Shown: positions 24,756 to 36,698 of the stretch, piece after piece | Position numbering within the stretch: position 1 is the stretch's first letter | Layout: every line of letters starts with the position of its first letter | Source of the DNA: Hyaloperonospora brassicae | Taxonomy: Eukaryota; Oomycota; Peronosporomycetes; Peronosporales; Peronosporaceae | Assembly: GCA_947650285.1 (NCBI GenBank) | Contig: CANTFL010001455.1 | Location: 1-64,000 of the forward strand | DNA length: 64,000 bases | Direction: 5' to 3' | Program-made: the position numbers and the translations under genes | The notes under the pieces: model-generated | What the model was told of the DNA's origin: nothing | Databases searched by the model: none | Seen by the model: the letters and a program-made list of their open reading frames with translations, nothing else

Positions 24756-26124
24756 AATCCTTTGGGCGCGCATCTAGCTGCTTCTTCGTATGATATATGT
24801 CCTACCTCGAATAGCGCTGTATCATCTACGCGTGCTACCTTCTTTTGGAGCACTTTATTACCATCACCTTGTAATTAAATCCACTGAACGTGTAGCTTGT
24901 AAAGGACATGAGAAATGCTCTATAAATACATCGAGTCTCGAAGGTTCAATAGCAATATCACCGTGCACGCGACTTTTTTATTTTGATGATAGCTAGCTCG
25001 CTTTAATTCCATCACGGAGTTTATTGCTCCATGATGTGACCTCTCATGCTCGAACGAAATCAAAATACCTTTTAATCAAAGTCGTTACGCCATATCTCAA
25101 GTATAATGTATTTGCGCCAATTGTTCCCCCGCATTTTTTTTCGAAGTAGCCCAGTCTATGACGTGCGAATCGCTAGGAATGAGAACCATCGCGGCGTGAG
25201 CTTAATATTTTATTGACATACTTTTTTTCGCTTCGCTCGAAATCACGACCATAACCCGTTTGACATCATTTTTACTCAATCGTGTTGTACCACAGTTCAT
25301 AGTTGTAGCTATCGGATAATCTACTCCAAAACTTAGCCGACACCAATGAACGCAATTCGTGCGGAACATGCAAGTTATCATCTAATTTTATTAAGTTGCT
25401 CCACCGGTGTTCGTGAGGAGCACAATATTAGTGGATCTGCACTAATTATGGGAGTGAAGATTTTGTATAAACCGCACTAATCTTGAATGCGGAGAACTTG
25501 TGCGAATTTATATTAAGCGTAAGAGCGCAGTATGTAAAAACGTATTTGGGTAAATGATCTATGCCCAGTCGTTATGACTTTTGCCAACAACCAAGGGCCA
25601 TATGAGATTAATCGCTTAGAAGAAGGTAAAATGGAAAGTCAATATAATATCTGGCTATCTCCTACGTTCGTCTCGTTCTTTAAGCCTATCAGACCGACTC
25701 TACGATATCAGTAACAAAGCGATGAGTGGACCACATCTTTACACACAATCATATTGTGTCGTCCTTGCCATGTAATCATTATTACCGCATACCACGACAT
25801 TACAAATAAGTTGAAACGGTAGTGCCATCGTAGTAGATGCGATAATTGCCAATAATTTGTTGTAGTTCCGGCGTCAATTGCGATTAGTGCCATAGACTAC
25901 TGACATCAAGTACCATGCCACAACGAACCACTGACTTACGAGCGTATGTCAAGCCGAAACTGTCGTGCACTCCGTTCACCGCACGTACGGCTGTGGCGGC
26001 GAGTTTTAAGAAGAAGCGTTTGCTCGGGTCATTCAGCTTTCCCGACCAATGGCGGTTTATGAGAACGGTGACTATCCAGTCGCCTTTTTATCATGCGCAT
26101 CTTCTCGACCTTCCACAATTGGGT
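24756..26124. other. AT-rich spacer, no gene
   Basis: No coding motif was found. 25430-25510 has several CACTAAT/ATTAGTG words (ATTAGTGGATC, GCACTAATTATGG, GCACTAATCTTG) that recur on the other side of the transposase pseudogene, so the transposon end may lie here. Confidence 0.45.
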
Positions 26125-27640
26125 CTATTCGTACTTAATGTCTGAATTGTCGAAGGCGTCGACAGGCTGACCAAGATCATTCGCGCACGGTAAAGAATAG
26201 CGTAATTCAGTGTTGAACTTCAAGATAACATCAAGTAATTGTGGACTGTCGTTGTGGCTGACACCGTTGTACACATATAGGGAAGTCCTTCGTCCAGAAC
26301 TATCCCTTGAATACAAATTGTTCGCCCAAATATTTAGAAAATACCTGAATAGTGAAAACATATAATTAATATGGAGTACTATAGTCCATAATATTTGGGT
26401 AACCGCCCCTTTATCATTCCAGCCTTTAAGCCCAGACAGGTATGAACTACCAGGTACATTGTCTGGAATACCATTTATAGGGTATGATTGGCTTGTATTC
26501 TGACAGATCCTAAGTGCACCTTTTCGCGCACATAAGCGGCCCGTGGTGGAGACTATCATAGTCATCCCGATACCACCCGACACAGCATCGGCATGTTTAA
26601 CCTCTGTATCACGAAGAAAACCAAGTTTACGACCAATGTAGCAGTTGATCATAAAATAGTCTCGTCTATATCAATAAGAAGGTCTTCGGTCAGGTCTTCT
26701 TACTCACAACCACGGCGTAACTTGCCCATATGGTACGCAACCGGTTTCTCTATATGTTCCAGCTTTGCGGCGCTGACCAAAAGCTTCCCGGTATATGCCC
26801 GATGGACTATGCCATGCACCTCCTATTGAAACAAGCAACTTCAATTAGTAAAGTTATCTATGTACAAGTGTAAATAAGGTATACACCATGAACTCCAAAA
26901 CTCATCGTGTCTTGATATTGTCGATGACAGGTTTATCGTTGAATAAATAAATGAAGTCGAAATTGAATAATGACGCATCGACTATGACAGTGCGAGCAAG
27001 TTGACCGATTAATGCTGGAAAGAATTTGACTCTAGCGGCCTTAAGCCGCATGGATTCGGACAGCAACTCGACGTACATGTAAGATATGAATTCAGATTGG
27101 CGCCTTCCTCTGCCAGAAACAGCATGAAAATTGACCCTCTTTCGCACTGATGGCACAAATGCTTATAACAATATTGTATTTAACCCAATATGTTTCAATT
27201 TTATCGCGCATCTTTCACCACTTTGTGGGTTTGGTATGATTGGCCTGCGTACAGTCAATGCCAATACCATTCTTTCGAGAAGCTCATTTTATCATACCTT
27301 GTAGTTTCACCAAAATTCTAAAAAAAATTGGCAATCGAATAAAGGTTTAAACCTTTATTTTCTGGTCTGCATCAGTTATTATCCAATCAATTACAGTGAG
27401 CCGAGACGTTATCGATACAACCTGTTGAAGCTTGCGCTTCCGCTTGTTGACAAGATGATCATCGCGACCGTGATTTGTATCTTTAATCTTCTCTTCTCCC
27501 TCTCCTACATCTTCGTTGTCATCAATTTCCTCGTCATCGACATCACCTTTCGGCTCATTAGCGCCGGCAGTACGTGCAAAAGCAGCGATAATTGGTGATG
27601 GAGAGCTCATGGCCTCGCCACTGCTTATAACCACCATCAT
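26125..27640 (-). pseudogene. Pogo-like (DDE_1, Tc1/mariner superfamily) transposase, broken
   Basis: The order on the minus strand fits a ~500-residue transposase. 27640-27347: acidic N-terminus and KRKRKLQQVVSITSRLTVIDW, an HTH-like start. 27156-26902: GRGRRQSEFISYMYVELLSE..RLKAA. 26.75-26.65 kb: GKLRRGCE and LLIDIDET, whose Asp (about 26664-26666) is the first catalytic residue. 26652-26125: DTEVKHADAVSGGIGMTMIV, SYPINGIPDNVPG, LKGWNDK, LYVYNGVSHND, FNTELRYSLPCANDLGQPVDAF. In LYVYN the usual VDN has Tyr for the second catalytic Asp (26266-26274). The QPVD Asp is kept. There are at least three frame breaks and a stop. It would have catalysed cut-and-paste transposition. Confidence 0.78.
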
Positions 27641-28308
27641 AGCACTTACACAGTCAAAATTAGATTAAGAATGACTTCTATTAACTGAACAGTATATTAA
27701 TTACTATTATAAAAAGTCCGTGCAAAGTCAGTACTAATGTTCAGCCTCCTCATTCTCAACTCTCTCGGTACATACATTAATGTGGACCGCACTGATTCTG
27801 AACCCACACTAATTATTAATCCACACAAATTAGGGTCATTGGTGTAATTTCTTATGCGGCTGGTTTTATAAATTTTACAAGGTGAAATAGTTGTTTGCAA
27901 TGCTAAAGTTCGGCTTATCGCCGGAAATATAACCGGGAAAAAGTTATTTTGTGTATATTTTCTGTTTTACTGTGTAACTTAGCTATTTTTGCCTCGAAAC
28001 AATTCAAAAAAATATATATATAGCTACGACCTTTTTATCAATAATGTAATGTACACTGTGAGCACAAAACTGAAGGCATGCGTTCTAACAGGAAAAAGCT
28101 CATAAACACATGCGAAAAACTCGGAAAATCAGTGGTCTCACACGCAAGTATTAATAAGATGACATCTATGTCCATTTGATCATATACGGCCTGTTGCGAT
28201 ACAGAAATTACCTGTTCATCCAGTTTATTATTTTTTGGTATTTTCGCACGGTTAAAAGTGTCATTTAAAAATTATAAGTATATGCCTCAAATTGCATAAA
28301 CGACCGAC
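27641..28308. other. AT-rich spacer upstream of the tRNA array
   Basis: No gene. CACTAATTATTAATCC and similar words at 27735-27830 mirror those at 25.45 kb and may be remains of the transposon end. Poly(A/T)-rich from 27940 to 28060. Confidence 0.45.
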
Positions 28309-28420
28309 GCTGCCATTGACTGAAAATTTTACCTGATCAATCACCCGCAATACAAGTGTGTCCGCTCCTCGTATCGTATGACTAGAGCATGTGAGATGTA
28401 TATATGAGCTCAGAAGAGGG

Positions 28421-28597
28421 GGGGGGTTTTTTTGATGTTTTTTGTTGTGTTGTTTGGGGGGGCGGCCCGCGCGGCGGGGGGGGGGTGGGGGGGGGGGTTT
28501 TTGGTCGCGCCCTGGGGGGGGGGGGGGCGCCCCCCCCCCCCCCCCTTTTCCCCTCCCCCTCCCCTCCTCGGCCCGCGCGCCCCCGCCCCTTCTGCCG
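28421..28597. other. G/C homopolymer block replacing the tRNA-Leu segment of the first unit
   Basis: The block is runs of G and then C with T and almost no A, including G13-CG-C15-like runs near 28515-28545 that could fold back. It is flanked by recognisable unit sequence: CTCAGAAG at 28409 (unit: CTGAGAAG) and CTTGTGGTAGAGGCGC at 28598. The spacing of these anchors is 189 bp, against 187 bp in a normal unit (30248 to 30435). The Pro/Gly-rich open frames here are low-complexity artefacts. Read or consensus error is the likeliest cause. Confidence 0.85.
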
Positions 28598-29275
28598 CTT
28601 GTGGTAGAGGCGCAGCACAAAACCGTCCTCCTCACATGCTCACGAAGTCTGCAGAAATGTTCATCTTGAGTGTCAGCTGGTATAACTGACATTGCCGTCA
28701 AAGCTGAACGGTGAATCTGACGTACATCCCGATGAAAGAGCAGTGTTGCGTATGCGCACCTGCAAATGATATCAACACGAACCAAACCTGCTACGAAGAC
28801 GGAGACATTCGGCACGCACGACCGACCGTATGGATAGTACACATATGCAAGAGGTTGTCGTGCCGTCGATCGATGCGTCGTGAGAAATGAAATTGAAGTT
28901 CACTCTTCAGCTCGAGGCAGCATCCCGTATTGCTCAAGTGCTTGGTTTGCTGATTGCAGGTTGTCGACTTGACGCGACGATATTCGATATTTGTGGGTGA
29001 TTTACAGGTATACATGGTATCGACACATTCAAAATGATACAATGACAACATGACTCGATTGACGACGATGCGATGAGATGTATGGCGTTTCGGTTGCAGA
29101 CATGTACCGTCGCAAACATCGGAAATCACGACGCGAAAGTCCTTCAATTGATGATCATTCACTGTGCTATATCAGATTCAACGACTAGAGTGTAGAGAAA
29201 AGACGTTGGCTGCCTGACGGATGTAGAAGAGTAGGAGCGTGTTTAATGCAGCCCGACGTCCGAGACACAAAGGTG

Positions 29276-29348
29276 TGTCAACGGCCGGGTTCGAACCGGC
29301 GACCTTCTGCGTGTAAAGCAGACGTGATGACCACTACACTACGTCGAC
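29276..29348 (-). tRNA. tRNA-Val (anticodon TAC), copy 1
   Basis: 73-nt cloverleaf on the minus strand. The acceptor stem GTCGACG pairs with CGTTGAC (one G-T pair), with discriminator A. D arm is GTGTAGTGGTCATCAC. Anticodon stem TCTGC/GCAGA encloses loop TTTACAC, giving anticodon TAC, which reads GUA. T arm is GCCGG TTCGAAC CCGGC. Internal Pol III promoters are good: A box TAGTGTAGTGG and B box GGTTCGAACCC. No intron; CCA is not encoded. Only a T3 run lies just downstream; a T4 run is about 75 nt away. Confidence 0.97.
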
Positions 29349-30304
29349 TCTACTCGAAAAAATTCCCGATCGTCTACATGACCGTCAACTGTTTGCATCC
29401 GTCTACTGCGATCGACACAATCTCCTCGTTTTACAATCACATACCGATAACTACCGACAAATAGCGACAGAACCCAATCACGCTTGCAATTGGCTCAGTT
29501 GCACCGTGTCATTTTATAGGTTAGGTCAACACGGGAGCTCAAGACGGTACCCTGGTCCTCGAGCGACAGAGATTCGTCCATCCACCCTATCATCACAGAC
29601 GCACTTGATAAACGTGATAAGTAATCCTTACCATTATAAAATGACTTTGACTGGTCCAAAACGCTCGTGATAGTGTTGATATCGGCTTTTGAGGTAATGC
29701 GACATCCCATAAACTTACTGACGATAGAAGATATTCGACAGTCATCAAGAGGAGTACCCGAAAGAAACGATTCGTCCCCGCTATGTACGTGGTAGTTCTA
29801 GTCTCTGCCTCGATCCAATACAAGTGCAGACGGAGGTGCATCACACCTATATATATACGTCACAGCTTTCTTGGGTGGCCGCTCTATTCGATGAAGACGA
29901 GCAGATCTGAGCTCCAAGGTCAGGCTGCGCATTGCGTACCTACAGCTCAAAAGCTTTACCCAATAGAGGCCTTCACAGTGACCGGTCTTGACGACAAATG
30001 GAATGAATCCCTCGTGCATGTACAATGGCTGCTTGAGTGCGCACCTTGGAGTACACTGCCTTGTTTTGCGGCATGCACGACATACGAGAACTTTGCTCAG
30101 CGATACTCCTGGGTTTTTACTAGACACGCCGTTCGTTTGATGGATCATGCCATCGATTAAAAATTCCACCTGATCGATCACCCGCAATACAAGTGTGTCC
30201 GCTCCTCGTATCGTATGACAAGAGCATGTGTAAGATGTATACAGGACCTGAGAAGGAGGGCGTTCAATGTGATTTGTGAGGTAGTGTGCTATATCGGTTA
30301 CCGT

Positions 30305-30382
30305 GACACGATGGCCGAGCGGTCTAAGGCGCTGGTTTTAGGCACCAGTCTTCGGGCGTGGGTTCGAATCCCACTCGTGTCA
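30305..30382 (+). tRNA. tRNA-Leu (anticodon TAG), copy 1
   Basis: 78-nt type II-like cloverleaf. Acceptor GACACGA/TCGTGTC with discriminator A. D arm GCC GAGCGGTCTAA GGC. Anticodon stem CTGGT/ACCAG with loop TTTAGGC, giving anticodon TAG, which reads CUA. The variable region TCTTCGGGC is 9 nt, short for a tRNA-Leu. T arm GTGGG TTCGAAT CCCAC. A box TGGCCGAGCGG and B box GGTTCGAATCC fit Pol III consensus. A TTTT terminator follows at 30385-30388. No intron. Confidence 0.96.
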
Positions 30383-31112
30383 GCTTTTACCTCATCCCTT
30401 CAATTTGGACGACCGCGCGCTTCTTGCCGGACGACTTGTGGTAGAGGCGCAGCACAAATCCGTCCTCATCACATGCTCACGAAGTCTGCAGAAATGTTCA
30501 TCTTGAGTGTCAGCTGGTATAGCTGACATTGTCGTCAAAGCTGAACGGTGGAGCTGACGTACATCCCGATAAAAGAGCAGTGTTGCGTATGCGCATCTGC
30601 AACGGATATCAACACTAACCAAACCTGCTACGAAGGCGGAAACATTCGGCACGCACGACCGACCATATGGATAGTACAAATATGCAAGAGGTTGTCGTGC
30701 CGTCGATCGATGCGTCGTGAGAAATGAAATTGAAGTTCACTCTTCAGCTCGAGGCAGCATCCCGTATTGCTCAAGTGCTTGGTTTGCTGATTGCAGGTTG
30801 TCGACTTGACGCGACGATATTCGATATTTGTGGGTGATTTCCAGGTATACATGGTATCGACACATTCAAAATGATACAATGACAACATGACTCGATTGAA
30901 GACGATGCGATGAGATGTATGGCGTTTCGGTTGCAGACATGTACCGTCGCAAAAATCGGAAATCACGACGCGAAAGTCCTTCAATTGATGATCATTCACT
31001 GTGCTATATCAGATTCAACGACTAGAGTGTAGAGAAAAGACGTTGGCTGCCTGACGGATGTAGAAGAGTAGGAGCGTGTTTAATGCAGCCCGACGTCCGA
31101 GACACAAAGGTG

Positions 31113-31185
31113 TGTCAACGGCCGGGTTCGAACCGGCGACCTTCTGCGTGTAAAGCAGACGTGATGACCACTACACTACGTCGAC
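31113..31185 (-). tRNA. tRNA-Val (TAC), copy 2
   Basis: Gene sequence as copy 1. This unit carries AAAATCGG upstream of the gene, where copy 1 has AACATCGG. The 3' end lies in a GACACA-AAGG-TGTGTC inverted repeat (31101-31116). Confidence 0.97.
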
Positions 31186-32141
31186 TCTACTCGAAAAAAT
31201 TCCCGATCGTCTACATGACCGTCAACTGTTTGCATCCGTCTACTGCGATCGACACAATCTCCTCGTTTTACAATCACATACCGATAACTAGCGACAAATA
31301 GCGACAGAACCCAATCACGCTTGCAATTGGCTCAGTTGCACCGTGTCATTTTATAGGTTAGGTCAACACGGGAGCTCAAGACGGTACCCTGGTCCTCGAG
31401 CGACAGAGATTCGTCCATCCACCCTATCATCACAGACGCACTTGATAAACGTGATAAGTAATCCTTACCATTATAAAATGACTTTGACTGGTCCAAAACG
31501 CTCGTGATAGTGTTGATATCGGCTTTTGAGGTAATGCGACATCCCATAAACTTACTGACGATAGAAGATATTCGACAGTCATCAAGAGGAGTACCCGAAA
31601 GAAACGATTCGTCCCCGCTATGTACGTGGTAGTTCTAGTCTCTGCCTCGATCCAATACAAGTGCAGACGGAGGTGCATCACACCTATATATATACGTCAC
31701 AGCTTTCTTGGGTGGCCGCTCTATTCGATGAAGACGAGCAGATCTGAGCTCCAAGGTCAGGCTGCGCATTGCGTACCTACAGCTCAAAAGCTTTACCCAA
31801 TAGAGGCCTTCACAGTGACCGGTCTTGACGACAAATGGAATGAATCCCTCGTGCATGTACAATGGCTGCTTGAGTGCGCACCTTGGAGTACACTGCCTTG
31901 TTTTGCGGCATGCACGACATACGAGAACTTTGCTCAGCGATACTCCTGGGTTTTTACTAGACACGCCGTTCGTTTGATGGATCATGCCATCGATTAAAAA
32001 TTCCACCTGATCGATCACCCGCAATACAAGTGTGTCCGCTCCTCGTATCGTATGACAAGAGCATGTGTAAGATGTATACAGGACCTGAGAAGGAGGGCGT
32101 TCAATGTGATTTGTGAGGTAGTGTGCTATATCGGTTACCGT

Positions 32142-32219
32142 GACACGATGGCCGAGCGGTCTAAGGCGCTGGTTTTAGGCACCAGTCTTCGGGCGTGGGT
32201 TCGAATCCCACTCGTGTCA
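32142..32219 (+). tRNA. tRNA-Leu (TAG), copy 2
   Basis: Same sequence as copy 1, with the same TTTT terminator 3 nt past the gene. The preceding TA tract is (TA)5. Confidence 0.96.
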
Positions 32220-32949
32220 GCTTTTACCTCATCCCTTCAATTTGGACGACCGCGCGCTTCTTGCCGGACGACTTGTGGTAGAGGCGCAGCACAAATCCGT
32301 CCTCATCACATGCTCACGAAGTCTGCAGAAATGTTCATCTTGAGTGTCAGCTGGTATAGCTGACATTGTCGTCAAAGCTGAACGGTGGAGCTGACGTACA
32401 TCCCGATAAAAGAGCAGTGTTGCGTATGCGCATCTGCAACGGATATCAACACTAACCAAACCTGCTACGAAGGCGGAAACATTCGGCACGCACGACCGAC
32501 CATATGGATAGTACAAATATGCAAGAGGTTGTCGTGCCGTCGATCGATGCGTCGTGAGAAATGAAATTGAAGTTCACTCTTCAGCTCGAGGCAGCATCCC
32601 GTATTGCTCAAGTGCTTGGTTTGCTGATTGCAGGTTGTCGACTTGACGCGACGATATTCGATATTTGTGGGTGATTTCCAGGTATACATGGTATCGACAC
32701 ATTCAAAATGATACAATGACAACATGACTCGATTGAAGACGATGCGATGAGATGTATGGCGTTTCGGTTGCAGACATGTACCGTCGCAAACATCGGAAAT
32801 CACGACGCGAAAGTCCTTCAATTGATGATCATTCACTGTGCTATATCAGATTCAACGACTAGAGTGTAGAGAAAAGACGTTGGCTGCCTGACGGATGTAG
32901 AAGAGTAGGAGCGTGTTTAATGCAGCCCGACGTCCGAGACACAAAGGTG

Positions 32950-33022
32950 TGTCAACGGCCGGGTTCGAACCGGCGACCTTCTGCGTGTAAAGCAGACGTG
33001 ATGACCACTACACTACGTCGAC
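32950..33022 (-). tRNA. tRNA-Val (TAC), copy 3
   Basis: Gene sequence identical by eye to copy 1. Flank carries AACATCGG together with TTTCCAGG, a marker combination not seen in its neighbours. Confidence 0.97.
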
Positions 33023-33980
33023 TCTACTCGAAAAAATTCCCGATCGTCTACATGACCGTCAACTGTTTGCATCCGTCTACTGCGATCGACACAATCTCCT
33101 CGTTTTACAATCACATACCGATAACTAGCGACAAATAGCGACAGAACCCAATCACGCTTGCAATTGGCTCAGTTGCACCGTGTCATTTTATAGGTTAGGT
33201 CAACACGGGAGCTCAAGACGGTACCCTGGTCCTCGAGCGACAGAGATTCGTCCATCCACCCTATCATCACAGACGCACTTGATAAACGTGATAAGTAATC
33301 CTTACCATTATAAAATGACTTTGACTGGTCCAAAACGCTCGTGATAGTGTTGATATCGGCTTTTGAGGTAATGCGACATCCCATAAACTTACTGACGATA
33401 GAAGATATTCGACAGTCATCAAGAGGAGTACCCGAAAGAAACGATTCGTCCCCGCTATGTACGTGGTAGTTCTAGTCTCTGCCTCGATCCAATACAAGTG
33501 CAGACGGAGGTGCATCACACCTATATATATATACGTCACAGCTTTCTTGGGTGGCCGCTCTATTCGATGAAGACGAGCAGATCTGAGCTCCAAGGTCAGG
33601 CTGCGCATTGCGTACCTACAGCTCAAAAGCTTTACCCAATAGAGGCCTTCACAGTGACCGGTCTTGACGACAAATGGAATGAATCCCTCGTGCATGTACA
33701 ATGGCTGCTTGAGTGCGCACCTTGGAGTACACTGCCTTGTTTTGCGGCATGCACGACATACGAGAACTTTGCTCAGCGATACTCCTGGGTTTTTACTAGA
33801 CACGCCGTTCGTTTGATGGATCATGCCATCGATTAAAAATTCCACCTGATCGATCACCCGCAATACAAGTGTGTCCGCTCCTCGTATCGTATGACAAGAG
33901 CATGTGTAAGATGTATACAGGACCTGAGAAGGAGGGCGTTCAATGTGATTTGTGAGGTAGTGTGCTATATCGGTTACCGT

Positions 33981-34058
33981 GACACGATGGCCGAGCGGTC
34001 TAAGGCGCTGGTTTTAGGCACCAGTCTTCGGGCGTGGGTTCGAATCCCACTCGTGTCA
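33981..34058 (+). tRNA. tRNA-Leu (TAG), copy 3
   Basis: Identical to copy 1 by eye. The preceding TA tract is (TA)6, and the unit is 2 bp longer as a result. Confidence 0.96.
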
Positions 34059-34788
34059 GCTTTTACCTCATCCCTTCAATTTGGACGACCGCGCGCTTCT
34101 TGCCGGACGACTTGTGGTAGAGGCGCAGCACAAATCCGTCCTCATCACATGCTCACGAAGTCTGCAGAAATGTTCATCTTGAGTGTCAGCTGGTATAGCT
34201 GACATTGTCGTCAAAGCTGAACGGTGGAGCTGACGTACATCCCGATAAAAGAGCAGTGTTGCGTATGCGCATCTGCAACGGATATCAACACTAACCAAAC
34301 CTGCTACGAAGGCGGAAACATTCGGCACGCACGACCGACCATATGGATAGTACAAATATGCAAGAGGTTGTCGTGCCGTCGATCGATGCGTCGTGAGAAA
34401 TGAAATTGAAGTTCACTCTTCAGCTCGAGGCAGCATCCCGTATTGCTCAAGTGCTTGGTTTGCTGATTGCAGGTTGTCGACTTGACGCGACGATATTCGA
34501 TATTTGTGGGTGATTTCCAGGTATACATGGTATCGACACATTCAAAATGATACAATGACAACATGACTCGATTGAAGACGATGCGATGAGATGTATGGCG
34601 TTTCGGTTGCAGACATGTACCGTCGCAAAAATCGGAAATCACGACGCGAAAGTCCTTCAATTGATGATCATTCACTGTGCTATATCAGATTCAACGACTA
34701 GAGTGTAGAGAAAAGACGTTGGCTGCCTGACGGATGTAGAAGAGTAGGAGCGTGTTTAATGCAGCCCGACGTCCGAGACACAAAGGTG

Positions 34789-34861
34789 TGTCAACGGCCG
34801 GGTTCGAACCGGCGACCTTCTGCGTGTAAAGCAGACGTGATGACCACTACACTACGTCGAC
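34789..34861 (-). tRNA. tRNA-Val (TAC), copy 4
   Basis: Identical gene. Flanking markers match copy 2 (AAAATCGG, TTTCCAGG, AACTAGCG). Confidence 0.97.
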
Positions 34862-35817
34862 TCTACTCGAAAAAATTCCCGATCGTCTACATGACCGTCA
34901 ACTGTTTGCATCCGTCTACTGCGATCGACACAATCTCCTCGTTTTACAATCACATACCGATAACTAGCGACAAATAGCGACAGAACCCAATCACGCTTGC
35001 AATTGGCTCAGTTGCACCGTGTCATTTTATAGGTTAGGTCAACACGGGAGCTCAAGACGGTACCCTGGTCCTCGAGCGACAGAGATTCGTCCATCCACCC
35101 TATCATCACAGACGCACTTGATAAACGTGATAAGTAATCCTTACCATTATAAAATGACTTTGACTGGTCCAAAACGCTCGTGATAGTGTTGATATCGGCT
35201 TTTGAGGTAATGCGACATCCCATAAACTTACTGACGATAGAAGATATTCGACAGTCATCAAGAGGAGTACCCGAAAGAAACGATTCGTCCCCGCTATGTA
35301 CGTGGTAGTTCTAGTCTCTGCCTCGATCCAATACAAGTGCAGACGGAGGTGCATCACACCTATATATATACGTCACAGCTTTCTTGGGTGGCCGCTCTAT
35401 TCGATGAAGACGAGCAGATCTGAGCTCCAAGGTCAGGCTGCGCATTGCGTACCTACAGCTCAAAAGCTTTACCCAATAGAGGCCTTCACAGTGACCGGTC
35501 TTGACGACAAATGGAATGAATCCCTCGTGCATGTACAATGGCTGCTTGAGTGCGCACCTTGGAGTACACTGCCTTGTTTTGCGGCATGCACGACATACGA
35601 GAACTTTGCTCAGCGATACTCCTGGGTTTTTACTAGACACGCCGTTCGTTTGATGGATCATGCCATCGATTAAAAATTCCACCTGATCGATCACCCGCAA
35701 TACAAGTGTGTCCGCTCCTCGTATCGTATGACAAGAGCATGTGTAAGATGTATACAGGACCTGAGAAGGAGGGCGTTCAATGTGATTTGTGAGGTAGTGT
35801 GCTATATCGGTTACCGT

Positions 35818-35895
35818 GACACGATGGCCGAGCGGTCTAAGGCGCTGGTTTTAGGCACCAGTCTTCGGGCGTGGGTTCGAATCCCACTCGTGTCA
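35818..35895 (+). tRNA. tRNA-Leu (TAG), copy 4
   Basis: Identical gene; TA tract (TA)5. Last unit with GTCCCCGCT; later units have GTCCCAGCT. Confidence 0.96.
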
Positions 35896-36625
35896 GCTTT
35901 TACCTCATCCCTTCAATTTGGACGACCGCGCGCTTCTTGCCGGACGACTTGTGGTAGAGGCGCAGCACAAATCCGTCCTCATCACATGCTCACGAAGTCT
36001 GCAGAAATGTTCATCTTGAGTGTCAGCTGGTATAGCTGACATTGTCGTCAAAGCTGAACGGTGGAGCTGACGTACATCCCGATAAAAGAGCAGTGTTGCG
36101 TATGCGCATCTGCAACGGATATCAACACTAACCAAACCTGCTACGAAGGCGGAAACATTCGGCACGCACGACCGACCATATGGATAGTACAAATATGCAA
36201 GAGGTTGTCGTGCCGTCGATCGATGCGTCGTGAGAAATGAAATTGAAGTTCACTCTTCAGCTCGAGGCAGCATCCCGTATTGCTCAAGTGCTTGGTTTGC
36301 TGATTGCAGGTTGTCGACTTGACGCGACGATATTCGATATTTGTGGGTGATTTACAGGTATACATGGTATCGACACATTCAAAATGATACAATGACAACA
36401 TGACTCGATTGAAGACGATGCGATGAGATGTATGGCGTTTCGGTTGCAGACATGTACCGTCGCAAACATCGGAAATCACGACGCGAAAGTCCTTCAATTG
36501 ATGATCATTCACTGTGCTATATCAGATTCAACGACTAGAGTGTAGAGAAAAGACGTTGGCTGCCTGACGGATGTAGAAGAGTAGGAGCGTGTTTAATGCA
36601 GCCCGACGTCCGAGACACAAAGGTG

Positions 36626-36698
36626 TGTCAACGGCCGGGTTCGAACCGGCGACCTTCTGCGTGTAAAGCAGACGTGATGACCACTACACTACGTCGAC
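36626..36698 (-). tRNA. tRNA-Val (TAC), copy 5
   Basis: Identical gene. Flank has TTTACAGG and AACTACCG, as in copy 1. Confidence 0.97.

Noticed and set aside
28404..28689. Pro/Gly-rich open frames on both strands
   Set aside because: They are translations of G and C homopolymer runs; there is no complexity and the block itself is suspect.
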